64,000 nucleotides of DNA. Source: Thozetella sp. PMI_491. Its lineage: Eukaryota; Ascomycota; Sordariomycetes; Chaetosphaeriales; Chaetosphaeriaceae. Location: the NCBI GenBank assembly GCA_021432635.1, contig MU270026.1, positions 337,311 through 401,310 of the forward strand. The letters run 5' to 3'. The position numbers and the translations under genes were made by a program. Within the stretch, counting starts at the first letter, position 1, and every line of letters begins with the position of its first letter. The notes below the pieces were generated by a model, which was given only the letters and a program-made list of their open reading frames with translations, was not told where the DNA came from and did no database searches. Shown piece after piece: positions 12,599 through 23,403 of this stretch.

Positions 12599-14461
12599 TC
12601 AGCTTGAATTGGCAATCGTTTTCTTCTCTTCCTCGAACCACAGCCGCGCAATCTCCAGTGCTTCATCTATGTTTGACGCGACGCGTGTGCACGCGCAGTC
12701 ACGCGTCCACGTGTCGTGGAAGTTGATGTTCTTCCCCAGCTTGCTGTCCATGAGAACGTGCGGCACCCCGATTATTGTAGAGAGGATATGACCATGAAGT
12801 CGATCAGTGATCACGAACCGGGCCGAGCCGAGCAGCTCGAACCCGGCGACCGATTTGGCCCACGCACGCTGGTTCTTGCCCTCCTCGCGCTTGAACTCGA
12901 TGGTATCTTTATCGGCAGCACTCTCTCCATTGGGCTCCGATGCCTTGGATTCCCGTTTTCCCTTCGTCGCGGATTTGTTGCTATCACTGGTGTCAGGCTT
13001 ATCGCCACCCTTGATGTTAGGCTTTTTGTCATCCTTGGCCCCAGGCTTCTTATCATCCTTGGTGTCAGGCTTCTTGTCATCCTTGGCGTCGGGCTTCTTC
13101 TCGTCATTAGAGTCAGGTTTCTTAGCCTCGCTGGCTGCGGGTTTCTTCTTCGGGGCGTCGATGCCGGGGGTGCTGGTGAATTTCCAGTCCACTTTATGGT
13201 AAGTGATATTACCGATATCGCCACCTAGGTCAATAGTGCCTTTCCCGAAAGCAATCTTGGAGGAGTCGCCCTTAGAGATTTCAAGGTCTTTGCGTGCTAA
13301 AATGAGCAAATCATGCCTAAAAAGAATGAAAGCTAGAGATTAGCTCAGTCCCTGACTAAACAGCGGCCAGGTCAGCGAGATAAGGGTGTTTAAGAGCCTC
13401 ACGTTTTGTTCCCGTTGAGTCTGAAATCTGGCCGATTCCCCCACATAAAGGCGATATCCGGCACGAGGTCGCTCTGAATGCCGGTGGAATTCCCAAACGT
13501 CTTGACTAGCCAGTCATGACTTGGCCGGTCACGAGCCGCGAGCTGCAGGTCCTTATGTTTCTCAAACGCCACCTTTGTCTTGTTTATCCGATCTGAGATC
13601 TTCATATGTATGCTCTGTGGGAAGGCGCGTACGGAAACATTTGTAAAAGCCTCGATCATCGCCATGCGGGACGGTTGGTCTTCCCAGTAGTAATCGTTGA
13701 AGTTGCCGCCGCCGGCCATAATTATAGCCGAATGCGGGCGGTGCTCTTCAAGCTTCGCCCGAAACTTCTCGATATCGCAGCCCTTGTCCATGAATCTATA
13801 GCAGTCGAATTGTCAGCTTCGGCAGAGCGGCCTAAAGGGGTAATGGGTCGGCTAAGCAGGCGTCATACCGACAAGCTTCCATTGTCTCGATGCCAAGGAT
13901 GGAGAGGAGGATCTGCTGTGCGGACCAGATGGCTGCATCCCCTTTGTTCTCAGTCTCAAGATATCCCCAGATGTTCGCGTAACGAATGCCTTTCAGACGT
14001 TCCGAGTACGCTTCTATCAGCTTCCGTTGGAGATCACTGACAACATCCTCACATCCAGTGCTAGGAGGCGTTTTGACATCATAAGAAATGTCCTTGTTAC
14101 TCTTTGATGAACCCTTGTCGTCTTTGGTTGGTGCCTTGCTGCTCTTGTAAGCAGGCGGGGTATCTTTACCACTTTCTGGTAATGGAGCCTCTGGCGACAG
14201 GCGAGAGGGCTTGGAATCGAAATCGCCGTTCTTTAGACTATCCACTGGAACAGTCGGGGTCTTCGAATTCAGCGAGTCATGATTGCTATTTGTGCCTGGT
14301 GAGAATATGACTGTGTGGGTTTTCGGAATCGGGGCTGTCGGCGGGCAGTATGATAACGAAATCTCTGGAAGGCTCCTCTGCGCAATCCAGAGAAACGAGC
14401 TGATGACCAGGACACCAAACGCTATAGGTAAGAAGCGCCCAAAGGGGCTCCAAAAAAACAT
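12599..14461 (-). CDS. Polysaccharide pyruvyltransferase, type II membrane protein
   Basis: Three exons, 14461-13869, 13795-13403 and 13316-12599, encode 567 residues. An N-terminal anchor helix (about 9-27) and a long Ser/Pro/Lys-rich stem imply a Golgi type II enzyme. The catalytic region has the family marks of PF04230: MAGGGNFNDYYW after the first fold half, FPQSIH, and FVITDRLHGH at about 496-505 followed by GVPHVLMD. Enzymes of this family move pyruvate from phosphoenolpyruvate onto a hexose as a 4,6-ketal, adding negative charge; fission yeast Pvg1 does this on N-linked galactomannan. Between the GGGNF half and the RLHGH half lies a Lys/Asp-rich repeat block, described separately. Co-oriented upstream of a nucleotide-sugar transporter and a glycosyltransferase-like gene. 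Confidence 0.9.
12956..13123 (-). repeat. 24-bp tandem repeat coding KKPDxKDD units
   Basis: Seven consecutive 8-residue units of the form KKPDAKDD (residues about 394-449 of the pyruvyltransferase) diverge progressively toward the C-terminal end. The insertion is hydrophilic, probably disordered, and lies inside the catalytic half of the protein without breaking the frame. Confidence 0.85.
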
Positions 14462-15822
14462 TGTTTGACGATATTACCGGTTACTCCGCCAGCAGCTCTC
14501 GACCTTGGTCTCATGGAACTGGCGGGGCAGTATTTCCTAGCAAACTCCAGGGGGGGAGAAGAAGTTCACGGGAATCCTTGGGTTGGCTTCGAACTCATCC
14601 CTTGCGGGACACGTCGCTATTAGTTGACTAAATTTTTGACTGGCTGCTCTCCCTTCTTAACTTGGCGTCTTGAGCTTCATTCCTCCTGTCTTTGCATGTC
14701 TTGCACGGACGGTCAAGGGAGCGGGGCCAGGGATGGACAGCACAATTTCGTTGCCTGCATGTCTCACAAGACCTGGTATCATGTATCCCCTCCTCATACG
14801 GTGGACATCCTGAGTAAGTGAGCGCCTCCATCATTGGTACCTCTGATGTCTGCGAATCTCTAAGCTATCTCAGCATAGACGAAGGATTCACAAGATAAGA
14901 AATTTAAACCAGGAACGCCGGAATCGCTTGCACTGTCCTACGCTACGCAGCCGGCCAGAACTCTCATTGGAACACATATTCCCCCTAGTATCTCGCCAAC
15001 CGCAGCGTTGGTAGCACGATGAGGAGTTCCAGGATTGTTAGATTGCACAATTCTTTTAATTTTCTTCTAGAGTCCTTCTACGCTATAGCAACTGCACCGG
15101 GGATGCGGCTGCCCTGTTCTGCCGACTGGCCCTGCGGCAGAGTGTATGAATCCATGATCATCTCGGCCCAATGGTTTGCTAAGATGAGTGGCCCGACTAG
15201 CAAAGCCATATTGTTCTTCCGGCGTGTCCCGAGAACTTTCGATTCCAATATGAGTCCGGAGAATTTCACGTAGAAGCCGGCTCGATGACAGGTCCGACCC
15301 TGCGTCAAAGCCTCTGGGTTCGTGCCGTATGCAGGAACGCGACCTTAGGCTGCTGAGAGTAGCTAACCCGGCCCACGGTAACATTCTAGAATCTATAGCA
15401 AGACGCCAAGTATAGCGGCTGCTAAAGAGCGTGGTGGTAGAATGTTAGCCAATTCTGCCGGGTCAATTCGTCCGGGCCGAGGCGGCTCCCACGCCGTGAC
15501 TTCGCGCATTCGATTGAGCCGCGTGTGTTCAATTATCTCTCCAATTCGCGCTTAATCTGGCTATTTCCATCAATTGCGACGGATGGTGAGCTAAGAGATG
15601 AGCTCTGCTCTAGGGTCCTTGATAGGATAATATGGATGCGTGGCATGCATGACTGGTGGCTCCTCAGATGGGACACTACAAAACGCGGATAAGCTCGTCA
15701 GAACCCCCCCATTTGCGCATGAAGTGGCAGAGCTTTGGTTCCCCAATTCTTTGGAGCTCACTCATAACAAGCGTCACCTCGTACGTGGTGCGGAGAGCCT
15801 CCTCTGTTCGGTCTGCCGCATA
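14462..15822. other. Intergenic region with a possible gene remnant
   Basis: Divergent promoter region between the pyruvyltransferase (minus) and the secreted orphan (plus). The only notable content is a protein-like minus-strand stretch at about 15078-15338, listed separately. Confidence 0.4.
15078..15338 (-). pseudogene. Possible 3' remnant of an unrecognised gene
   Basis: On the minus strand about 85 codons read like a natural protein end: a segment around residues FYVKFSGLILESKV, then MALLVGPLILANHWAEM and a tail ending GSRIPGAVAIA before TAG. The frame is closed upstream by TAA and has no ATG before the conserved-looking part, and I could not find a matching upstream exon. I do not recognise the family. 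It could be a chance frame, a truncated pseudogene or the last exon of a gene whose earlier exons I missed. Confidence 0.25.
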
Positions 15823-17644
15823 ATGTTAACGCGTCTGTTCTTGCTAGCGGCTTCGGCCGCCGTGCCGGCGCTGGCGCAAGGGCCGCCGCCGGCGGGCGGG
15901 TGCACGACGAACTCGTTCGCATTCCCGAGCTGGTTCATTCAAGACCTTCGCAGCTCTAGCGGGGCGTCGGGCAATACCACGTTCCACCTCGTTAACCGCG
16001 CGACCAACTACACGGCAGACCTCGCGTGCCAGGTAGGAGGCAGCGGTTGGAAGACGTGTGCCATCCAGGGCAAATCTGGGCAGAACGATACTCTCCAAGC
16101 GTCTATCCAAGTAAATGGAACGACGGCACAGATCCTAGTCAACCAGACTTGGACTTGTGATGATCGAGGAAAGGATCACATGTAAGTCGTAGTTCCCGCT
16201 AGGCAACGCCTTCTTGCAAGAGCACGTTATCCTGCATGTCCGTAAGCGACCCGCTGACCTACGAAAGTCTCAAATTCATAGCGGTTGGAAACAACTCGGC
16301 GACCCTGAGCTGCACTGGGCAGACATGCGAGTCGGCAGAGTCGCTAGTCCTGGTCAGGGGATCCCTTCTCTCGCCTGTGGCCATCACCCCCGCATATGCC
16401 AGCGGCCCCGTTGGACACAACGCCATGGGTTGCACTACCGCCGCACAAAATCCTTATTGGACCGCATCAACGATATACTATGTCGACCAGCGTGGCGAGG
16501 GTGAAGGCTCCGTATCGTCGCAAACTTTCATGCTTCATCTCACCAACCCCAGCATCGGATACGAGGCTGGCTGCATCGGGTTCTCATCGGCCGAAGAAAG
16601 GAACCCTAAGCCAAGTCTCACGCGCCTTCAGTGTTCCGGCACTGAATTCCAGGCCCAAAGCGCCGATCGGTATCACATCGAGACGAGCGGACTGTGGGAC
16701 CCGAATACCCGCCGATTCAGTGTAAACCAGACGTGGTATTGCGACGAGACCGATCCAGAGAAGCCGTGAGTGAAGCAGAGTGTTCTATCTGTAGCATGTA
16801 TCTATGAGGATTTGGCTTCATCACTGACCCGTCCGTAACTATAGGCTCCGAATTAAGGCGATGGGAAGCGAAATCCTCCCCCTAACCTGCACTACCGTGC
16901 ATGAGGAGGGCGCGGCGCCTGGAAACAAGACGAGCTGCGTGAACGAGGCTGATATTACTATGAACGGCGAGCTCGTCTCCAAAGAAGCACTGCCCCCCTA
17001 TTCGATCGAGTCACCAGTCGCCTCGGCAGATGGCTGCACCATATCCTCCATTCTCAACCCCAAGTGGAGCTTCAGTCACTTCGAGGTCGATTACAACTCT
17101 TCGAGCTCGGGCGCTAACAATACTGGCTCACCGAACGTTAGCTTCAACCTCATTCTGCAGACAGCCAATCGCGGATTCCAGTTCCCCATCAGCATCTACC
17201 AGGGTACGCCTGTGGGCAATGGGCCATGGTACAACTGCATCGTCGGGGCGGGCGGGAGCACAGGTCAGGTGCTTTGGCCGCAGGTTTGCACCTTTCAGTA
17301 TAACCCTTCCACTAAGGCGCTCGCACTCAAGGCGGATTGGATCTGCAACGATCTGGACCTAGATCACTCGTAAGTGCACCTGTTATTACTTCGGTTATAC
17401 TACACCCACGGCATTGGCTTTCTGTATTTTTGGTGACATCTTTGCTAACTCCAAACCTACTTGAAGGGTCCTCTTTAGCGGCACGACGACCACGGTTGTC
17501 AACAGCTCCCTAGCTTGTGAGACTGTGGATGGCGTATCCCAATGCCTGACCAGCGACACCGCCTACAGCTGGGTTGCCGATATCACCAACGTAACGTGGC
17601 GCGCCACATCCCAGCGGGTGGTACCCGTGTCGTATACCGAGTGA
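15823..17644 (+). CDS. Secreted protein with repeated exon-sized domains, function unknown
   Basis: Four exons, 15823-16181, 16223-16765, 16845-17369 and 17467-17644, give 534 residues. An N-terminal signal peptide ends near ALA-Q. Three successive modules each close with a related motif: NQTWTCDD, NQTWYCDE and KADWICND, just before a phase-2 intron, so exons match domains. The modules carry paired cysteines and many Asn-X-Ser/Thr sites, and the fourth exon supplies a final half module ending in SYTE. No transmembrane helix or GPI signal is seen after the first segment, so secretion is likely. I recognise no named domain. The first intron is only 41 nt and uses the sole acceptor that keeps the frame; the others are 79 and 97 nt. 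The gene lies just across a divergent promoter from the pyruvyltransferase. Confidence 0.75.
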
Positions 17645-18689
17645 AAGCTCCGATAGAATATCTTACGGTTTACGGTGGAGACGCTCACTAATCTTAAGGG
17701 TTGGTAAGCGGGAACGAGGGGCAGGAAACGGGAAGGGATAAGCGCTTGGTGTAGCAAGGTGGAATAGGCGTGGGGCCGCCTGTGAACCCCTCGCTGATGC
17801 TCTAATGACGGTTTATCTCGCATGGCGGGCTAAGGGGCTGGAATAGCCTAGGTTGCAACACACAAGACTGACATAGAAATCCAGCCCCATGGCTATTGCC
17901 TCGGTGTCCGTCTCATCTAGTGAACCGGCCAGCCTCCGTAATTCATGCTATAATGTTGTAGTTCCAGGGCGTTGGTGATCGATGAGTAGATCTCGTGCGT
18001 GACCATAAGCCGTCATCGTGAGATCCCGCAAGCGTTCGCAGTCTATATTTATTCTGGAGACTATAGTTGTTAGATGGGAGGGTTGTTCACGGCTCTGGGG
18101 TAGAATGGGGAGGGTTGAGTCAGAGAAAAGGGAGCACATTTGGGATCCCACGGTAAGGGTAAAATATAATCCCATACCACGGATATTACAAGGAGAAATG
18201 GAAGCCTGCTTTGCTTTTTACTAATTCTGAGGTTTGTGACACTGGTAGCGCTCCCCTGAAATGTTTTTTGATCGTTGGTGATGACTCAACAGTCTGGTGT
18301 AGGCCATGCGGATAGAATGCAGCCGCGCGGAGAGGATTAGTAAACAAAGCAGGGGCTCGCGAAGAATACACGAAAATGACACCAAGGCCGAGGGAACCGG
18401 GGATATCATCGCCGGGGTCTGTAAAATTGTCTGTGTCATAGCCTTGCTTATCTTAGCAGAGGTGCAGCTCATATGCAAACGCAGTGCAGCGTGTGATACG
18501 ACGCAGGTACGATGTTTCTCCGAAAACCACCATGATATTCAAAGGCCAGTTCCTTCTCGCGGCGCCTCCGTAGCCAACAGACTTCCTCAATCGTCATATA
18601 GGGCCGGTCTTCCACCGCTCAGCACTTGGTCCTTTCCTTTCCATATTGGAGCTGCATAAACAGTAAGAACTCGAAATCCCTGCCGCGGC
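17645..18689. other. Intergenic region
   Basis: 3' flank of the secreted orphan and upstream region of the MFS transporter. Small frames on both strands show no motif. Nothing else seen. Confidence 0.4.
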
Positions 18690-20087
18690 ATGTCCCTGCA
18701 TACTGACAAGATGAGCATCGAACAGGCTCTCGAAGTCTTTAAGATGGAGAAGAACAGCGAGGCAACATCATCCTCGGACTCCGACAACTTCCCAGATACC
18801 GAGTCCAAACAGCCCGATCAGCCCGATACCCCTCCAGAGACGCTCATCACCGACCCTCCCCCCAACGCTCCGGCTGGTACGCTGCCTGATGGGGGGGTTG
18901 CCGCCTGGCTCCAGGTTGCAGGAGGATGGGTAATAATGGCGGCTACGTGGGGGCTGATCAACACCTATGGAGTGTATCAAGCGTACTACCAGTCAGAGAT
19001 GCTGCCATCCGAGTCGGCCTCAACCATCTCCTGGATCGGCTCTCTCCAGGCCTGCCTGATGTTGCTGCTGGGTCCCATAGCTGGTCCACTATTCGACGCC
19101 GGTTACTTTCGAGAGACCCTCGTCGTCGGGCTCTTTCTAATTACCTTTGGCATGTTCATGACATCCTTGTGCTCGACCTTCTGGCAGGTCCTCCTCGCAC
19201 AAGGGATCTGTGTCGGCTTAGGAATGGGTCTTACTTTCTTGCCGTCCGCAGCCATCCAGTCTCAATATTTTAAGAAAAAGCTAGCATTTGCCGTTGGAGT
19301 CGCTGGTACCGGGTCTCCGGTGGGCGGCATCATATTCCCCATCATTTTCAGCCGTCTTGAACCACGTATCGGATTTGGGTGGGCCACCCGCGTCATTGCG
19401 TTTATCCTCTTGGGCCTGTCCGTGGTTCCAGTGGTCTTCATGCGCCCTCGCCTTCCTCCGCCGCGCCGCATCCGCTCTCTGGTCGACAACTCTGTCTGGA
19501 CAGACTTTTCTTTCATGAGTTTTAATATCGGTATCATGCTGGTGTTCCTTGTCTTGTACACCGCATTCTTTTACATCCAGGTGTTTGACGAAGTCAACCA
19601 CCTGTCAGATCTCAACTTTGCGCCATACACCGTCACATTGCTGAACGTGGGTAGCGTCTTCGGCCGGCTGCTGCCCATGTACCTGAGCGATAAATGGGGC
19701 GTATTAAATATGACGATATTTTGCACCTTCGCGTCGGCTGTCCTTGCCTTCGGCTGGATGGGGATCCATAACCTCGCCGGCGTTATTGTGTTTGCGATCA
19801 TCTATGGCGCCACTTCAGGTGCTATCGTCGTGGGCGCTCCCGTAAGCATCATGACACTCTCTCCAGATATGTCTCGCGTCGGCACCCGCCTCGGGATGGT
19901 GTTTGCTTTCGCTAGCATCACCGTCCTAGTGGGAACTCCCATCGCGGGCGCTATTTTCGGCGACTTTACAAGAGATCGCTGGTTGGCAGGAATAGGATAC
20001 TCGGGCGCTGTACTCACCTTGGGTACCTTTATGATGATCCTATCGTGGCCTGGTGTCCGTGCGAGAAAGGGAACCTGGAGGATCTAA
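18690..20087 (+). CDS. MFS transporter, monocarboxylate (MCT/SLC16-like) type
   Basis: Single exon, 465 residues. A hydrophilic acidic head of about 65 residues leads into the family signature PDGGVAAWLQVAGGW, typical of fungal MCH/monocarboxylate-type carriers, followed by GLINTYGVYQAYYQ. Twelve hydrophobic spans can be counted, with a short central loop rich in Arg and Pro (PRLPPPRRIRSL) between spans 6 and 7, and GRLLPMYLSDKWG as the loop after span 8. Such proteins move monocarboxylates or related organic acids across the plasma membrane or, for some fungal members, riboflavin or other small molecules. An alternative start at Met8 would not change the membrane part. No cluster partner suggests a substrate. 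Confidence 0.92.
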   Translation: MSLHTDKMSIEQALEVFKMEKNSEATSSSDSDNFPDTESKQPDQPDTPPETLITDPPPNAPAGTLPDGGVAAWLQVAGGWVIMAATWGLINTYGVYQAYYQSEMLPSESASTISWIGSLQACLMLLLGPIAGPLFDAGYFRETLVVGLFLITFGMFMTSLCSTFWQVLLAQGICVGLGMGLTFLPSAAIQSQYFKKKLAFAVGVAGTGSPVGGIIFPIIFSRLEPRIGFGWATRVIAFILLGLSVVPVVFMRPRLPPPRRIRSLVDNSVWTDFSFMSFNIGIMLVFLVLYTAFFYIQVFDEVNHLSDLNFAPYTVTLLNVGSVFGRLLPMYLSDKWGVLNMTIFCTFASAVLAFGWMGIHNLAGVIVFAIIYGATSGAIVVGAPVSIMTLSPDMSRVGTRLGMVFAFASITVLVGTPIAGAIFGDFTRDRWLAGIGYSGAVLTLGTFMMILSWPGVRARKGTWRI

Positions 20088-21062
20088 GGGCCAAACCTTC
20101 ATATAGCATACAATAAAGGCGCACTAGCCACTGCTTTGTAGACGGCAAGAGTTCATAGTATTAATCTAGAACGAGTTCTTAAAATCTGGTTTGTGATAAT
20201 CGCTCATCCATGCTGACGACACAAAGTGACTTCTCATCAGATCAATTCTGTGACAGTATCGATAACGACTTCAGGAGGAGCTAGGCTGATATCTACTATG
20301 AGGCACCACAAGGGGTCTGTCATGTGATATACCTCTGATGTCCTTTATATGAAGTATACTATGACCTAGTTGCATAGCGTCTAATTTCGAGCGAACCCCC
20401 GTTTCGCGCCACCCGTTTGAGTTGCTAGGCTGGGCTGTTTACACGAAGTGCAGGCGAGGGATAACGACTCACCCCTCGCCACGAGCTATGCGCTGGTTTA
20501 TTGGTTGCCCTCTCTCGGAATTCGCACGGTAGTCACCCCGAGAACAGGTACTATAGAAGGTTCGAGAAATTTGTCGGAGTCTTATCACCCTCGCGCGGAC
20601 GCACTAGAGCCCTGTACCTCGGTGTGCAAGGGCGCAGTGACTCTTCAGGCCGATGTAAAGTTCCGTTTGTGCCAGAGTTTTAGTGGATCTGCCAATGTCT
20701 GCATCGAATCAACCGGGGTTGTTTAGTGGCGTTACTAAGATGGTTCAGTTCATTCGCCCGAAACGCGGTTCAATGCTCTGGGTGCAATGCGGATTACTGA
20801 TACCCATTCCACAGCCGACATGATACGGGGCTTGGCAGCCTGTTCACGGCTTGGGAACAGGGGCCTTGGTATTCTTGCTTCTTCGCTGTGCGGGGGGCCG
20901 TTAACTCCGCTATAAAGTGCCATCGGTATGTTCTGCGATGAGAACTCCTCAAGATTCATCTAGATCACAGCTACTGGCCTATTAATATCCATTTCTTCGA
21001 CATATTGCCTGCCAGCGTGTACAATCTTATCCGCAGCCCATCACACCCATATTCCTGTAGCA
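20088..21062. other. Intergenic region
   Basis: Flanks of the MFS and VOC genes. Short frames only, no family motif. Nothing seen. Confidence 0.4.
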
Positions 21063-21511
21063 ATGCCCGTCGGACACATTCTGATCAAGGCGCCATCGGG
21101 CGACTTTGAGAAAGTCTTGGAATTCTACCTTGCAGCTCTCAAGCCCCTCGGATACCAGAAACTTGTCAACCTAGGGCCCAGCGTAGTCGGCCTAGGTGCG
21201 AAGGCCCCGGACTGGTTCATTATGAGCAGTGACGCTGCCGCCACCTCAAACCTCCATGTCGCGTTCGTAGGGGAAGGTATGCTTCGTTGGCCATGATATC
21301 CGACCTCTACCCTGAGATAAGTGTCTAACAATCCCTTTTCTCACTAGATCGAGCCGCCGTTGATGAATTCCATGCAGCTGGTCTAGCTGCGGGAGGGAAA
21401 GACAATGGCTTGCCTGGAGTCAGGGAGAATATCTCTCCTACCTATTACGCCGCATTTTTGATTGATCCTCTTGGAAATAACATCGAAGTTGTCTGCAACA
21501 AGCCTGTGTGA
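21063..21511 (+). CDS. Small VOC (glyoxalase/bleomycin-resistance-like) protein
   Basis: Two exons, 21063-21276 and 21348-21511, encode 125 residues. The start MPVGHILIKAPSG begins a beta strand with the metal-ligand-type His, helix VLEFYLAALKPLGY follows, and the second exon ends with YYAAFLIDPLGNNIEVVC, the standard closing strand of a VOC module. One module per chain implies a homodimer. Related fungal proteins are annotated as glyoxalase-family dioxygenases or lyases, but the substrate is unknown. The 71-nt intron is GT-AG and phase 1. Confidence 0.9.
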
Positions 21512-23403
21512 AGAGTGGCTATGCACAAAGTAACTAGTATCTACAGACACCCTCAAGGCGAAAAATGGCAGCAAAGACACCACTACTTTACCCTAGGTCA
21601 TAGCCTAGTTTGCATATCTTAAAGAATCACGATTTTAGGAGACAACTATATAGTTTTATTAGTATTCTAAAATATCAAACTTTAGTTGCACCTGGGTTCG
21701 CCTTATCCTCTCCCTTGGATCGCCCGTTCTTCAGAAGTGGAACACTTCCATCGTTAAATTACCGCATGAAATGATGTCACTCCTGATTAAAAATGCCGGC
21801 TTCTTTCAGCGCAGCGGTGCAGGTTTCTACGGCTCTATTTATGGGGTATTCTGACCGCTCATCATCTTCAGAACAATGTCTATCATCCCGCCGCGTCTGG
21901 CGAATCGTCCACCGAACCTCCCTGCGAACCACCCCGGGATACCCAGCCTAGTTTGTTAGCTTTCGAATGGGAATTGGTCCTACTAGTCGTTCGCTTCAGT
22001 CCGAGTATAGAGTATACCGTACCTTGAGTCGACGAGGATTACCCCCGGCGGGTATCAGCGCACCTCACGAGCTCATGATGGACGAGTCGGACATCGACGT
22101 TGCGGCACGGTGCTTCCGGCGAAACAACCCATATACCCACATCCGGGAAGCGGAATGTATCTGATGAAGCGCTGTAGCCGACGTTTCGTGCCTGAGTTAT
22201 CGCAACTAGCGGGACCATGCTGGAGGGAGAGAGCGACACCATTCGAAACCTGCCCTCGTTACTGACGGATTAGGTTGAATCAACCAGGCGTGCCTATTGC
22301 AAAACTTAAAACCAGAGAGGGCTACGCCATTGCGGTGAAAGAATTAATACGCCCACTAATCCAAGTTGGGCACAAGATGCAGGAGCACTACTAGGAAGGA
22401 CACGTTTACACTGCTGTGCTATTTCTACTGCGGGCTACGGGGTTTTGTTAACTCTCTCCCAGCTCCGGGTTCTCTCTAACCGTCAATGTTTATTTTCGCT
22501 AAGGATATATCTTAGATCGGACGATTGAGGTGTTTAAAATGAGCTGAGCATATTTTGGCCGGTTGTTTCTCTTGAATAGAGCTTAGATGGTCTTGGAAAT
22601 AGGGGTGAAGGTGTGCTGCGATTGGTTTCGAATGAGTGGCTCCCCTTCCAGGGTAACCCTCAATCGCCAGATAAGGTAAACACCACGGGGCTATGCCTGC
22701 TTGGATTTCCGACATTAGACGCAGCCCACTTTTTGCTGCGCGATGATGGAGCTTCCGGAGGCGACAAGACCCCCCTTTGCGTGCACAGGACAGTAGATCC
22801 TCGGAGGTTTCCCGACTCATTTCCCCTGGCCGCGCAACGATGGTTGCAGCTTACGCGACTTGCCTGCTTAAGCACGTTGCTCCGGCTCCCGGTCCCAAGT
22901 CGTTCGGCGCCACGTGCGTCTGAGGTGGTATGCAGGCTTCTAGGCGTCCTGTGGCCGCACTGTCGCCTCCGATAATTACTCCATCCTTCCGAATCGGGCC
23001 TTGAGCACCGACCCCGGATCTTGCTTTTTCATCTGCCGGGAGGCCGCTGGGGTTACGATTAGATCTGTACGGAGTACGCGGAGTCCACAATGCATATGGC
23101 AACCACCCTGGACCCATTAGTCAATAACGCCACGATGCATGGACCGTGGCTATTTGCCATTCTGGGTGTGGAAAGACGCCAGTACAAATGCAGTCGAAGT
23201 TCCGAGCGCAGTAGCCACAGACTCCGCTGCTGTGTCCTAATTACACGAAGCCGTTACCACTCCTTTTTTGGCGCAGCTTGGTCCTTACCTTTGTGCGATG
23301 CAACTAGCACTTTTAAGGTCCCCAGCTGCCAATCGACGCTCTGAAGGAGGTATTTGGCTGATCTTTACACCAAGCTGGTTCGCAATCTCCTTGCTACGAC
23401 GCA
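21512..23403. other. Intergenic region
   Basis: Nearly 1.9 kb with only short frames on both strands and no signal peptide, splice pattern or motif that I can support. It includes the upstream region of the esterase. Confidence 0.4.
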
